A stretch of DNA of 49,896 bases, from positions 1 to 49,896 of the forward strand of contig NZ_JQCQ01000010.1 in NCBI RefSeq assembly GCF_001437605.1, given 5' to 3'. The translations under genes and the position numbers were made by a program. The notes under the pieces were generated by a model, which searched no databases, was not told where the DNA came from, and worked only from the letters and a program-made list of their open reading frames with translations. Position 1 is the first letter of the stretch; every line of letters starts with the position of its first letter. The DNA is from Pediococcus argentinicus (GTDB lineage Bacteria; Bacillota; Bacilli; Lactobacillales; Lactobacillaceae). Shown piece by piece: positions 31,613 to 39,940 of this stretch.

Positions 31613-32605
31613 ATGGCTAAACTTTCTGATGTAGCAAAAAAAGCTGGAGTTTCTGTTACAACAGTCTCTCGTGTAATTAATAATTATGGATCATTAAGTG
31701 AAAAGACTAAGAATGCTGTATTCACTGCAATGCACGAATTAAATTATCAACCAAATTCACTGGCTCGTTCTCTTCAGGGCAAGCAAACAAAATTAGTTGG
31801 GGTAATCTTTCCTTCAATTACTAATCCATTTTATGCAGAACTGATTGCTGATATTGAAGATAAATTATTTAAAAATGGTTATAAGGTTATTCTATGCAAT
31901 GCAAACGAAAATGCTGAAAAAGAACTTTCATATCTTCGTATGCTAACTGCTAATCAAGTGGATGGAATTATCGTTGGTACACATTCAAATGAGATTAAAG
32001 AATATCAGACAATGGATTTACCCGTTGTTTCATTTGATAGAACCTTAGGAACCAAGATTCCAACTATCAGTAGCGATAACTTTCAAGGCGCACAACTCGC
32101 CACTCAGGAACTAGTTGATAGTGGTGCAAATAATATATATTTCATTGGTAAGACTCACCTTGGTTCAGCCAAGAATCCAACTGATTTACGTGAAAAAGGA
32201 TTTGCCAAAACGCTTGAACAAAACTCGCTAAAGCCGCACTACCTTGATTTAGATAATGATCTTTCAAATAACATCAAAAAAATGAAAATACGTGACTTTC
32301 TCACTAATACTCCCACCGTTGATGGAATTTTCACTTCTGATGATTTCACTGCTCTATTAGTTATGGAAGTGGCTCAATCTCTCAAAATTGATGTTCCTAA
32401 AAATTTGAAAGTAATTGGCTTTGATGGAACTCAATTAATTCAAAGTTTCCATCCCGAATTATCAACCATTGCTCAACCTATTCAAGATATAGCTGAACTT
32501 CTAATTGGAACCTTAGACGAACGAATTAATCAACATAAAGAATTTGAAAATGCTAAGTTAGTTCTTCCAAATAGGCTTATCAAATCAAATTCAACACAAA
32601 AATAA
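31613..32605 (+). CDS. scrR: LacI-family sucrose operon repressor
   Basis: 330-aa repressor from ATG 31613, with GAGG before it. Residues 1-60 give the LacI helix-turn-helix and hinge (MAKLSDVAKKAGVSVTTVSR, then YQPNSLARSLQGK); the rest is a periplasmic-binding-protein-like effector domain (VGVIFPSITNPFYAELI, DGIIVGTH, SDDFTALLVMEVA, VIGFDGTQLI). It follows scrB by 11 nt, within one transcript. It probably binds the CGTTTATCA/AACGGTTT sites at 30011-30112, controlling scrAK-glucosidase and scrBR. Confidence 0.93.
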   Translation: MAKLSDVAKKAGVSVTTVSRVINNYGSLSEKTKNAVFTAMHELNYQPNSLARSLQGKQTKLVGVIFPSITNPFYAELIADIEDKLFKNGYKVILCNANENAEKELSYLRMLTANQVDGIIVGTHSNEIKEYQTMDLPVVSFDRTLGTKIPTISSDNFQGAQLATQELVDSGANNIYFIGKTHLGSAKNPTDLREKGFAKTLEQNSLKPHYLDLDNDLSNNIKKMKIRDFLTNTPTVDGIFTSDDFTALLVMEVAQSLKIDVPKNLKVIGFDGTQLIQSFHPELSTIAQPIQDIAELLIGTLDERINQHKEFENAKLVLPNRLIKSNSTQK

Positions 32606-32635
32606 AACGGACGTAAGTTGCCTTACATCCGTTTT
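32604..32635. terminator. Bidirectional terminator between scrR and the CPBP gene
   Basis: AAAACGGACGTAAG (32604-32617) pairs with CTTACATCCGTTTT (32622-32635) with one mismatch across four bases; T-run on the plus side, A-run (T on the minus) on the other. It serves both converging genes. Confidence 0.87.
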
Positions 32636-32637
32636 TA

Positions 32638-33492
32638 TTATTTCCAATTTTCTCGATAAAATCCTAACTGTGGTAACGTTAGAGACTTCAATTGTCTAGT
32701 AGCACCAACTACAAGCGGAATATAAATCAGAATAAAGATAGTATTGATTAATAAAGTTGTCATTGCTTGTTTAGGATCTGAGCTCACGTATGAAACAGAG
32801 TTAGAACCTGTGAACATCAAGTTACCAATCATCAATAAGAAGTCAGACAATCCATGAACTATGGCAATCCCCCATAGATTTTTAGTCTTAAGATAAATTG
32901 CGCCAAAGAAGTATCCCGCCATTCCTGCACTCAAGGTTTTAACTAAAGCTTGTAGTAGTCCTAAAACACTTAAATCAACGCCTGATTGGAACCACCCCAA
33001 CAGAATGTGTACAAAACCAAAGATGATACCGCCAATGATAATTGCACCAAATAGTCCTCGTCTTGTTTTACCAAATTTTGCTAATAAGGCTTGTAGGATC
33101 ACACCTCGGAACATACCTTCTTCAAAGAATCCTAACAATGAATAGAAAAATACACCTTCCAGAATCAACAAAATAAGATTAGGTTGTAAAGCCCGGTGTG
33201 CTGAAATTGCAGCAAAGATAGTTGAAGATGCGACTAGAATTCCTGGAATTAGATAAATGATACTTTTTCTAAATGTAAATCCAAGTCCATTACTTTGAAA
33301 CTTAATTAACTTAAAGCCACCGATAGCGACAACCAACCCTAACGTTAGAATCGTAAGTGGCACTTCTTGTCTTAAATTCTGCAAAACCGTACCATCGGTC
33401 TTAATTGTTAGCAATAATACAAATGCAATTACCAACGCTACAAATGCCGTAACAAGTGGATATTTATTAACTAGTGATTGTTTTTTATTCAT
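32638..33492 (-). CDS. CPBP-family intramembrane metalloprotease (CAAX protease-like)
   Basis: 284-aa membrane protein with about eight hydrophobic segments. The Abi/CPBP motifs are visible: FFEEGMFRGVILQALL (paired glutamates and arginine), FVHILLGW (histidine) and IVHGLSDFLL (second histidine). Such proteins cleave substrates within the membrane; in lactobacilli some are linked to bacteriocin immunity or cell-surface processing, the rest have no assigned role. It diverges from a MerR regulator, with an overlapping MerR-type control region (33526-33556), so it is the likely target of that regulator. Confidence 0.9.
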   Translation of the reverse strand: MNKKQSLVNKYPLVTAFVALVIAFVLLLTIKTDGTVLQNLRQEVPLTILTLGLVVAIGGFKLIKFQSNGLGFTFRKSIIYLIPGILVASSTIFAAISAHRALQPNLILLILEGVFFYSLLGFFEEGMFRGVILQALLAKFGKTRRGLFGAIIIGGIIFGFVHILLGWFQSGVDLSVLGLLQALVKTLSAGMAGYFFGAIYLKTKNLWGIAIVHGLSDFLLMIGNLMFTGSNSVSYVSSDPKQAMTTLLINTIFILIYIPLVVGATRQLKSLTLPQLGFYRENWK

Positions 33493-33525
33493 TTTAAATT
33501 TTCCTCTTTATTTAGTATAACTAAT

Positions 33526-33556
33526 ATCATAAACTGTGATGTTACATCATAGTCAA
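33526..33556 (-). promoter_or_regulatory. MerR-type promoter with 19-bp spacer and central dyad
   Basis: Minus-strand TTGACT (33556-33551) and TATGAT (33531-33526) lie 19 bp apart. In the spacer is the exact dyad TGATGT-T-ACATCA (33537-33549). Over-long spacers with a dyad between -35 and -10 are the hallmark of MerR-activated promoters. On the plus strand a TATAAT at 33558-33563 would serve the merR-like gene itself. Confidence 0.75.
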
Positions 33557-33596
33557 GTATAATTAAGATAAATTCTAGTTATGGAAGGCATTTAAT

Positions 33597-34484
33597 ATGA
33601 AAAATGAACTTACCGCAGGAGCATTCGCAAAACTGTGCGGCACCACTAAAGCCACATTACGTTGGTATCGCAAAGTTGGATTATTGATTCCAAAAGCTAT
33701 TGGTGACAATGGATATGCCTATTACGGAACTGAACAACTTATACAATTCAGCACTATTCAAGCCTTGCAAAAAGTTGGTTACACGCTGAATCAAATTAAG
33801 AGCTATAGCGACTTTGACAACGCAGATAATTCTTTTTTAGAAAAACAAATATCGCAATTAGATCAAGAAATCAGTATTTTACAAACTCAAAGAGACTATT
33901 TAAAGAATCTTCTTAATACCCAAAAGAGCTTATCAAAACGCTGGAAAGCAGATTCAAAAAATGGAGATTCCAAAGTAATACATTATGAGAAAACTTTCTA
34001 CTTAATGATCCCAACATCGGCTGATAACCCAGCTTATTATCAGAAACAGCTATTTGAGTTTAAAGAACTACTTTCTGAACTAGATTTGCCTTCTGATTCG
34101 ACCATTATCACCTTTTTAGATGAAAATCATCTTGAAAAGAAAGTGTTTTCAAATGGATTCTGGGTCGGAATCCAAATTAAAGATGACAAACTCACACCGA
34201 TCCTCAAAGAATCTAAAAATACCATTGCAAAAAGAGCCAGAATCTTTACCAGACCAGCTGGAAACTATTTTACTTATCTAACATCATTTGCGCTTGAAAC
34301 AACACCTGAGCAGAGTAATAAATCCGTTAATCCAATGGTTCAAGGGCAGATAATGGCCTTAAGAGCAGCGAGAAGGAAAAAGGCAATACTTTCCGCCGGA
34401 TTACTAGAAACACCAGTAACTATTAAAGAACAGGAAAAGGGTATCAAGTATTTATTCATGGAAATATCTATATTAATCAAATAA
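33597..34484 (+). CDS. MerR-family transcriptional regulator with effector-binding domain
   Basis: 295-aa regulator. The first about 70 residues form the MerR winged helix (TAGAFAKLCGTTKATLRWYR, then GYAYYGTEQLIQFSTIQALQ). A coiled-coil dimer helix (residues about 75-120: FLEKQISQLDQEISILQTQR) follows and then a GyrI-like effector domain of about 150 residues. The ATG follows GGAAGG. It is divergent from the CPBP protease gene, and the dyad in the 19-bp spacer fits MerR control of that gene. The effector is unknown, likely a hydrophobic or aromatic compound as in BmrR-type proteins; no cysteine metal site is seen near the dimer helix. Confidence 0.88.
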   Translation: MKNELTAGAFAKLCGTTKATLRWYRKVGLLIPKAIGDNGYAYYGTEQLIQFSTIQALQKVGYTLNQIKSYSDFDNADNSFLEKQISQLDQEISILQTQRDYLKNLLNTQKSLSKRWKADSKNGDSKVIHYEKTFYLMIPTSADNPAYYQKQLFEFKELLSELDLPSDSTIITFLDENHLEKKVFSNGFWVGIQIKDDKLTPILKESKNTIAKRARIFTRPAGNYFTYLTSFALETTPEQSNKSVNPMVQGQIMALRAARRKKAILSAGLLETPVTIKEQEKGIKYLFMEISILIK

Positions 34485-34527
34485 AAAACGAGTTGATAAA
34501 CTTAGTTAGATTATCAACTCGTTTTTT
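34483..34527. terminator. Bidirectional terminator
   Basis: AAAAAACGAGTTGATAA (34483-34499) pairs perfectly with TTATCAACTCGTTTTTT (34511-34527) across 11 bases. It ends the MerR gene on one side and the MFS gene on the other; the MFS stop codon lies within its edge. Confidence 0.9.
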
Positions 34528-35753
34528 TACTCGATTACTTGCTTATAGTCTATATCCTTAACATGATCCTTATTAAGCTCTCTTAAACTAATCATCGTTA
34601 TAAAGCTGATTAGGTATATAAGCGATAGGAATAACATCACAGTCGTCAAAGTATATTTATCCATCAAAAAGCCTATTAATACTGATGAAAAGTTTCCAAT
34701 TCCTTTTGATACACCCATAATTGTGTTATTCGCAGTAGCACGAATATCAGTATCATACATTTGACTAATAATCACACCAAAACCACCATACATACCATCA
34801 GAAAAGAAGCCTAAAACCATCCCTGCAATTATCATTTCAACCTGATTCTGTGCGAATAATATAAGGTAAACTACAACTGAAGAAGCTAACAACCATATTG
34901 TAAATGCTGTCCTACTGCCAAATCGATCTTGAAAGAATCCAAAGAAATACATACCCAAACTCATTCCAAGAATTGTACTAATCATCCACAATGAGGAACT
35001 GGCCACACCCACATGCAATCTATTTTGCATAATTGTGGGCAGCCAATTCATCAATCCATAATATCCTGCAACTTGAATAGTACCCATAACAATTAGTCGC
35101 AAAGTTTTACTAATATTTTGACGAGTATTGAACAGTTTTTGCCATCCGATGGTTGCAACTTGGCGGTCTTCTTTATGCTTTATAAAAGCTGGACTCTCTG
35201 ACAAACCAAAACGGACAAATAATGCCAATATAACAGGAATGACGCCAAAGAAGAACAAAGCGTGCCACCCTAAATTAGGAATAACCACCGCCGCCAAAAC
35301 AGAAGCTACAATTGCGCCTGCCTGTCCTGCGATTGAAGCAAAGGAAGTCATTCTACCCAGTACTTTACGCGGAAAGGCCTCACTTAACATTGTTATAGCA
35401 ATGCCGTACTCTCCACTAGCACCAATTCCCATAATCACGCGAAGCACACACAACATCACAAAAGAATTAGTTAATCCCATGAAGACTGTTCCTATCACAT
35501 AAATGAAAATCGACCATGATAATGTCTTAACTCTGCCAAAACGATCTGCTAAAACACCAAATAAAATCCCACCAATTAACGATCCAATACTCGTAATTGA
35601 TGGGATTAGCCCTGCTTGGGCATGTGTAATATGCAATGTTGTAATAATTGAGGCCAGTGAAAATGAAATAAACATGGCATCCATGTTTTCCAAAGTAAAA
35701 CCTAATAATGTTGATCCAGTAACTCGACGTTGATATTTCGTCATTTTTTCCAT
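34527..35753 (-). CDS. MFS transporter
   Basis: 408-aa transporter with 12 expected membrane segments. It begins MEKMTKYQRRVTGSTLLGFT; the ATG at 35753 follows GGAGG with 7-nt spacing, and the longer frame to 35801 runs through that site. The MFS signature LADRFGRVKT between segments 2 and 3 and GFFQDRFGSRT between 8 and 9 are present, and the sequence pattern is of the proton-symporter AAHS/SP type, with an N-terminal half more conserved. The substrate cannot be told from sequence; candidates are small organic acids or nucleosides. It is a single-gene unit with its own strong promoter. Confidence 0.87.
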   Translation of the reverse strand: MEKMTKYQRRVTGSTLLGFTLENMDAMFISFSLASIITTLHITHAQAGLIPSITSIGSLIGGILFGVLADRFGRVKTLSWSIFIYVIGTVFMGLTNSFVMLCVLRVIMGIGASGEYGIAITMLSEAFPRKVLGRMTSFASIAGQAGAIVASVLAAVVIPNLGWHALFFFGVIPVILALFVRFGLSESPAFIKHKEDRQVATIGWQKLFNTRQNISKTLRLIVMGTIQVAGYYGLMNWLPTIMQNRLHVGVASSSLWMISTILGMSLGMYFFGFFQDRFGSRTAFTIWLLASSVVVYLILFAQNQVEMIIAGMVLGFFSDGMYGGFGVIISQMYDTDIRATANNTIMGVSKGIGNFSSVLIGFLMDKYTLTTVMLFLSLIYLISFITMISLRELNKDHVKDIDYKQVIE

Positions 35754-35809
35754 AACAAAGCCTCCAAATGGATGTTCTCTGACACCCTTTATTTGATACA
35801 TTGTTGGAT

Positions 35810-35838
35810 AGTATACAAAAAAACTAATTGTACTGCAA
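35810..35838 (-). promoter_or_regulatory. Promoter of the MFS transporter gene
   Basis: TTGCAG (35838-35833), 17-bp spacer, TATACT (35815-35810) on the minus strand, about 57 bp before the chosen MFS start codon. Confidence 0.75.
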
Positions 35839-35846
35839 GGTGAAAT

Positions 35847-36923
35847 TTATTTTGCTAATTTAAAATTCATCACCAATGGATTGTGATCTGAATATGCAAA
35901 ACTAGTATCTTTGACTTTAACATCTTTCACCTGAATATTGTCGGAAATAATAAAACCATCAATCATCGTGACAAATGATTTGCCCTTTTTATATGGCTCA
36001 TTCAAATTACGAGCGGATGGCACTGCGTCTTCTCGCAAGGATCCCATTGGCATATGGAATCCAGCCGGAATTTTATCTTTAGGGAATGGTTTATTCCACG
36101 TTAGGTGTTGATTGGCGGTATGGAACACTTTAGGACTATCTCCGAGGGTATCGTGATTATAGTCACCACCTACCATGACATAGTTCCCCTTTTTATATTC
36201 ATCTTCCATCACATTAAACATCTTTTTAAGTTGCGCATTTTGTACCTTAGCACTCTTAGTGTATGCGGATAAATGAACATCAATCAAAATCATTTTCTTA
36301 CCATTTGCGACCGGGCTAATTGTAACCGTAAAGGCGCGATCCAAATCAAAGAACTTATTAATATCTATATCGATTGGCAACGAATATCGTTTAGAGTGCT
36401 CCATTTTAGCCTTGCTGAGCGCTAGCAATCCTGATTTAGCCTTTCCAATCGGCTTCGTAACTGGGAAGAATAAATATGGTGAATCGTAATTCTGACCGAA
36501 GACAGAGCCATACTCATGTTCCAGGCTACTAGAAATTTGTTTTTGTTCATTAACATTACGTGATCGTTTTCCATGTTCATCAACTTCTTGGTAAAATGCA
36601 AACTCTGGATCGACTTCTTTAGTTGTTTTAATGACGCCATTGATGTTATCAACCACGGATTGCTTACTGTCAGCAATTGACTTTTTGCCACCATCCATAA
36701 AAAAAGTATAGCTAGGTGGATAGGATCCGTAGCCAATATTATACGTCATTGCTCGGTAGTTTTTATCTACTTGAACATCAGCCTGGCGTGAATTATTAAT
36801 CGTTAATTTTTGATTATCCGGAACCCGGTAGTAGGCAGTAAATAGATAAATTAAGTATCCGACTACTATTAAAACGACTACCAATAATCCTATTAATAAA
36901 TATTTTAAGAACCGTTTCATCAT
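35847..36923 (-). CDS. Membrane-anchored endonuclease/exonuclease/phosphatase-fold protein
   Basis: 358 aa. An N-terminal hydrophobic helix (residues about 8-30, YLLIGLLVVVLIVVGYLIYL) anchors a domain outside the cell. The catalytic part fits the EEP/DNase I-sphingomyelinase fold: TYNIGYGSY (Asn), EVDEHGKRS region (Glu), DVHLSAY (His), GGDYNHDTLGD (Asp, Asn) and C-terminal SDHNPLVM (Asp-His pair). Members hydrolyse phosphodiester bonds in DNA, RNA, sphingomyelin or inositol phosphates; the substrate here is unknown. No obvious terminator separates it from the downstream MFS gene, though that gene has its own promoter. Confidence 0.86.
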   Translation of the reverse strand: MMKRFLKYLLIGLLVVVLIVVGYLIYLFTAYYRVPDNQKLTINNSRQADVQVDKNYRAMTYNIGYGSYPPSYTFFMDGGKKSIADSKQSVVDNINGVIKTTKEVDPEFAFYQEVDEHGKRSRNVNEQKQISSSLEHEYGSVFGQNYDSPYLFFPVTKPIGKAKSGLLALSKAKMEHSKRYSLPIDIDINKFFDLDRAFTVTISPVANGKKMILIDVHLSAYTKSAKVQNAQLKKMFNVMEDEYKKGNYVMVGGDYNHDTLGDSPKVFHTANQHLTWNKPFPKDKIPAGFHMPMGSLREDAVPSARNLNEPYKKGKSFVTMIDGFIISDNIQVKDVKVKDTSFAYSDHNPLVMNFKLAK

Positions 36924-37052
36924 TTTGCTCCTCTAATATATCTTGATATTTTATTTTAGCACTGATAATGATAAATAATTATATCTGGTTACTTTCGGCA
37001 TATATATCGGTATAATAAGGTTATTACAATATTTTACGGGGGATTTTGTCCA

Positions 37053-38150
37053 ATGGATCATGTTAAGGAATTTTTTAATAGGTTGAGGTCAGAAATTCGT
37101 AATTTTATATGGCCAAAAGAAAACGACAATCCCATTGATCAAGAATTCTCGCACGATGATCTGTATCGTAACCGCAGGTTAGCTCGCCGCCGGAGATCAA
37201 AATTACGCATCGAAAGATATTTGTCATTAGCTCTCTATTTTGCTTTGACCATAATTATAATTGGTGGAATCATTTTTGCTGGTCGTAAAATTTCCTTCAA
37301 TGGCAAAATAAATCATGTCAAAAATGAATACGCACAAATCTATACCGATTCCAATCGATCTGATTTAAAAGATTCAGTAACGGACGGCAAACTCACCAAC
37401 CTAAGTCACGACGTGAATGCTTTACCTAGCAGTCACGAAAAAATGGATTTACAAAAAGAGGACACTGAAAGTAAGCACATGTTGTCTACTAAAGAATCTT
37501 ACAAGAAGCTATTCACTAAGAAACAAAAGCTTAAGGAAAAAGTTAGTCCAAAACAGATTTCAAAACTCAAAGAAAAATTAAAAAAACGAAAATTACCAAA
37601 TGCATTTCTAAATAAATATTCAGCAAAACTATCTAGCGATTTTAATACAGTCAAAAAAGCAAAAAGTCTTAGTAACAAATATAATAATATAATGAATATT
37701 TATAATATTGGTGGTAGCGTTGATACAAAGACAGTAGATCAACTCATCAAAGACTTGAAAAAGAATAAAAAGTCTGAAAAAAGTGATAAGCAACACGGAA
37801 AGTTAGTTAAATTTCGTAAAAAGCTTGTGGCAGAGCAGAAAGCTCAAATTAACGCACAAGCACTAGCCGAACAGCAAGCAGCTAATCAAGCTCAGGCAGA
37901 GGCCGAACAAAAAGCTCAGGAGAAAGCTGAGAAAGCCGCTGAAAAAGCTGCTGAAAAAGCACAAAAGGAAGCTGAAGAGCAAGCAGAACTGGCTGCCCAA
38001 AGTCAACAAGCAGCAGATGCTTCAGCTAACAATAGTCAACAGAGTGCTAATGGTGATGGAAGTGCTACCAGTTCAGATTCTAACAATAATCAATACGGTG
38101 GTACCGGATATTCTCAATCTGATAATGGAAATTATAATAGTCAAAATTAA
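37053..38150 (+). CDS. Single-pass membrane protein with coiled-coil and low-complexity tail (MapZ-like candidate)
   Basis: 365 aa. Residues about 1-50 are charged and cytoplasmic (RRLARRRRSKLRIER); a membrane helix lies at residues about 55-77 (ALYFALTIIIIGGIIFAG). Outside there is a lysine-rich helical part (about 80-265), then an Ala/Glu/Gln/Lys coiled-coil stretch (about 267-320) and a Ser/Asn/Gly tail ending in GTGYSQSDNGNYNSQN. The layout recalls the division-site protein MapZ, whose extracellular helical region and Ser/Ala/Gln-rich linker are similar, but the C-terminal MapZ domain is not recognisable. The ATG follows GGGGGA. Function unproven. Confidence 0.6.
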   Translation: MDHVKEFFNRLRSEIRNFIWPKENDNPIDQEFSHDDLYRNRRLARRRRSKLRIERYLSLALYFALTIIIIGGIIFAGRKISFNGKINHVKNEYAQIYTDSNRSDLKDSVTDGKLTNLSHDVNALPSSHEKMDLQKEDTESKHMLSTKESYKKLFTKKQKLKEKVSPKQISKLKEKLKKRKLPNAFLNKYSAKLSSDFNTVKKAKSLSNKYNNIMNIYNIGGSVDTKTVDQLIKDLKKNKKSEKSDKQHGKLVKFRKKLVAEQKAQINAQALAEQQAANQAQAEAEQKAQEKAEKAAEKAAEKAQKEAEEQAELAAQSQQAADASANNSQQSANGDGSATSSDSNNNQYGGTGYSQSDNGNYNSQN

Positions 38151-38155
38151 TTCAC

Positions 38156-38187
38156 AAAAATCGTCTTTAACTATAAGGCGATTTTTT
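38156..38187 (+). terminator. Terminator after the coiled-coil membrane protein
   Basis: AAAAATCGTCTT pairs with AAGGCGATTTTT (wobble pairs allowed) across seven bases, followed by TTTAT. Confidence 0.82.
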
Positions 38188-38248
38188 ATATACAGCCAAT
38201 ATAAGATAGCCTATAATAATTGCAACGTCACATATTTGAGAGATTATC

Positions 38249-38710
38249 ATGCAAAAAACTCTACATTTTTCAAAAATTATTAATGCTCCAATTGATGAAT
38301 TGTTTAACCGTGTTGCTGATATGAAAAACTATCACGAGTGGTTACCAAACTCCAATGCATTCGGCGGTACTAAAGATATTGAACCCTATCCAGTCCAACT
38401 AGGTACTAAATATTTGGATTATGGTCCCAGTGGTCAACGCCCTGGCGAAGTTAACTTCTTTGTGCCAAATAAAAAAATTGGATTTAATCACAGTATGGAT
38501 ATTAGTCAAATGGGCTTAAATATCAAAACCGATATTCAAATCGATTATACCTTTGAAGAAACTAACAAGGGCGTTAAGGTTAGTCGGACTTTGATTATGA
38601 CTATTAATTCTCCCATTAGTTCATATTGGGGATTACCATTTGTGATGGGAGCTTTTGTAAAAGAAAATTTCCGTCTAATGGGTGCACTTAAAAAATTCAG
38701 TGAACAATAA
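38249..38710 (+). CDS. SRPBCC/START-like domain protein
   Basis: 153 aa. It has the pattern of polyketide-cyclase/START-type lipid-binding domains: FSKIINAPIDELFNRVADMKN near the start (beta strand, helix with APxxxxF), WLPNSN, GTKYLDYGP, then a long final helix. These proteins bind hydrophobic small molecules in a cavity; no enzyme residues are evident and the ligand is unknown. Weak upstream promoter (TATAAT near 38213). Single gene with a terminator after it shared by the converging metallophosphoesterase. Confidence 0.82.
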   Translation: MQKTLHFSKIINAPIDELFNRVADMKNYHEWLPNSNAFGGTKDIEPYPVQLGTKYLDYGPSGQRPGEVNFFVPNKKIGFNHSMDISQMGLNIKTDIQIDYTFEETNKGVKVSRTLIMTINSPISSYWGLPFVMGAFVKENFRLMGALKKFSEQ

Positions 38711-38741
38711 AAGAGTCAGACAATTTTTTGTCTGGCTCTTT
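38710..38741. terminator. Bidirectional terminator
   Basis: AAAGAGTCAGACA (38710-38722) pairs with TGTCTGGCTCTTT (38729-38741), one mismatch, across a T-rich loop. It ends the SRPBCC gene and, on the minus strand, the metallophosphoesterase gene. Confidence 0.87.
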
Positions 38742-38743
38742 AT

Positions 38744-39565
38744 TTAAATACTAACATTTAATACCGATATTTCAGGTCGAACTCCGAACCGAGCGTGAAC
38801 TCTAGTTGTTCCTACACCGGTATTAACGTAGACCTTCATGCCACCATTAAGTGTGTACAATCCTTTGATATATTTTCTCGATAACACGTTGGTTTCCTGG
38901 TAGAACGGTAATTTAATTTGTCCGCCATGACTATGCCCGGCCAATACAAGTTGTGTACCTGTGTTCACTAGTTGATCAGCTACATCTGGTTCATGAGTTA
39001 ACATGACGGAATAATTAGGTTGCCCCACTCGATATTGTAAAGTTTCTGGGATAGAAGGATGACCTAACATAGAATCATCCATCCCTCCGATAAAGACCGA
39101 ACGACCATTTAAATTTAACATGTCACCAGCATTTTTCAAGATCTTAAATCCACCATTAGCCATCACACTATCGTAGACTCTTGATTCTCCACCGCCATAA
39201 TCGTGGTTTCCCCAAACTGCAAATTTACCAACTTTAGCTTTCATTTGCGCTAATTTTGCACTCACTTCATTTTGATAAGGATATGAAGCAAAGTTATCAT
39301 ATAGGTCACCATTAAAAACAATTATATCGGGTTGTTGCTGATTCACGTCTTTAATTACCTTATCTAATTTTGCAACCGGATAGCTATTCGAAATGTGTAA
39401 GTCGGAAATCTGAACAATCTTTAATTTAGTTGCATTAGCATCTTTATTTTCATTAATTTGAACTTGTTTAATAGTTAACATATTGGGCTCAATTTTGAAT
39501 GCGTATAGTGGTAACATCACTATGAATAATCCCAACAAACCGAATATCATAATTTTCTTTTTCAA
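38744..39565 (-). CDS. Membrane-anchored metallophosphoesterase (YkuE-like)
   Basis: 273 aa from a TTG start at 39565 chosen because GGGGAG lies 5 nt before it; the longer frame starts inside that site. An N-terminal hydrophobic helix (residues about 5-23) makes it membrane-bound with an outward-facing domain. The calcineurin-like metal motifs are complete: IVQISDLHIS, VFNGDLYDN, VWGNHDYGG, LTHEPD and LAGHSHGGQI. The substrate is unknown; YkuE-type proteins act on phosphoesters at the cell envelope. Confidence 0.9.
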   Translation of the reverse strand: MKKKIMIFGLLGLFIVMLPLYAFKIEPNMLTIKQVQINENKDANATKLKIVQISDLHISNSYPVAKLDKVIKDVNQQQPDIIVFNGDLYDNFASYPYQNEVSAKLAQMKAKVGKFAVWGNHDYGGGESRVYDSVMANGGFKILKNAGDMLNLNGRSVFIGGMDDSMLGHPSIPETLQYRVGQPNYSVMLTHEPDVADQLVNTGTQLVLAGHSHGGQIKLPFYQETNVLSRKYIKGLYTLNGGMKVYVNTGVGTTRVHARFGVRPEISVLNVSI

Positions 39566-39704
39566 AATAGCTCCCCACAATCTCTAGTCCACTTCGAACT
39601 AGCTTACGAGTTTATTCTACGTGAAAGTTCTGACGAAAAGTGGTCTGATGGTCATATTTAGGATTTAATTTAAACTTATTTAAGGGAATGTTTAGAAAGA
39701 GAGT
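39566..39704. other. Upstream region of the metallophosphoesterase gene
   Basis: About 140 bp with no recognisable promoter, motif or small gene. Together with the element at 39705-39865 it makes the only gap longer than 300 bp in the window. Confidence 0.5.
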
Positions 39705-39865
39705 GAGAAAAAAGGCGGTTTGATTCTGAGCATAGCATAGGAAACCAAATGATTCGTACTTGGAATCGTTTGGTTTTCGTAGCTAAGGCGGCGACCGAGG
39801 CGGTTTGAACCGAGTAGGAAAGTTGTGGGCTTTGCAACTTTCTTCCTTCATCAGCCTTTTTTCTC
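39705..39865. repeat. 161-bp branched inverted-repeat element (B), probable structured RNA
   Basis: A perfect 12-bp outer stem GAGAAAAAAGGC (39705-39716) with GCCTTTTTTCTC (39854-39865) encloses three hairpins: AAACCAAATGATTC/GAATCGTTTGGTTT (39742-39755, 39763-39776), CGGTT-TG-AACCG (39801-39812) and GAAAGTTG/CAACTTTC (39818-39825, 39835-39842). Both orientations end in a T-run. It lies after the GH31 gene on the minus strand and ahead of the metallophosphoesterase. No open frame is inside. On the minus strand it shares TTAGCT followed by an AAGTACG hairpin loop with element A. Confidence 0.7.
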
Positions 39866-39940
39866 CGATTTAGACTATTAAAGTTAGAAAATGAAAAGAA
39901 CCTGAAGTAAAAACGTTAGTTTTTGCTCAGATTCTTTAGT

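Noticed and set aside
36422-36736. 104-aa frame inside the EEP-fold gene on the same strand
   Set aside because: Out-of-frame overlap with a protein having all its catalytic motifs; no start signal.
37860-38010. Possible DNA repeat or CRISPR-like array in the Ala/Glu/Gln-rich stretch
   Set aside because: The repeats are irregular codons for a coiled coil, with no constant repeat-spacer lengths.
38017-38283. 88-aa frame bridging the coiled-coil gene and the SRPBCC gene
   Set aside because: Crosses the terminator and both real genes in another frame; low-complexity origin.
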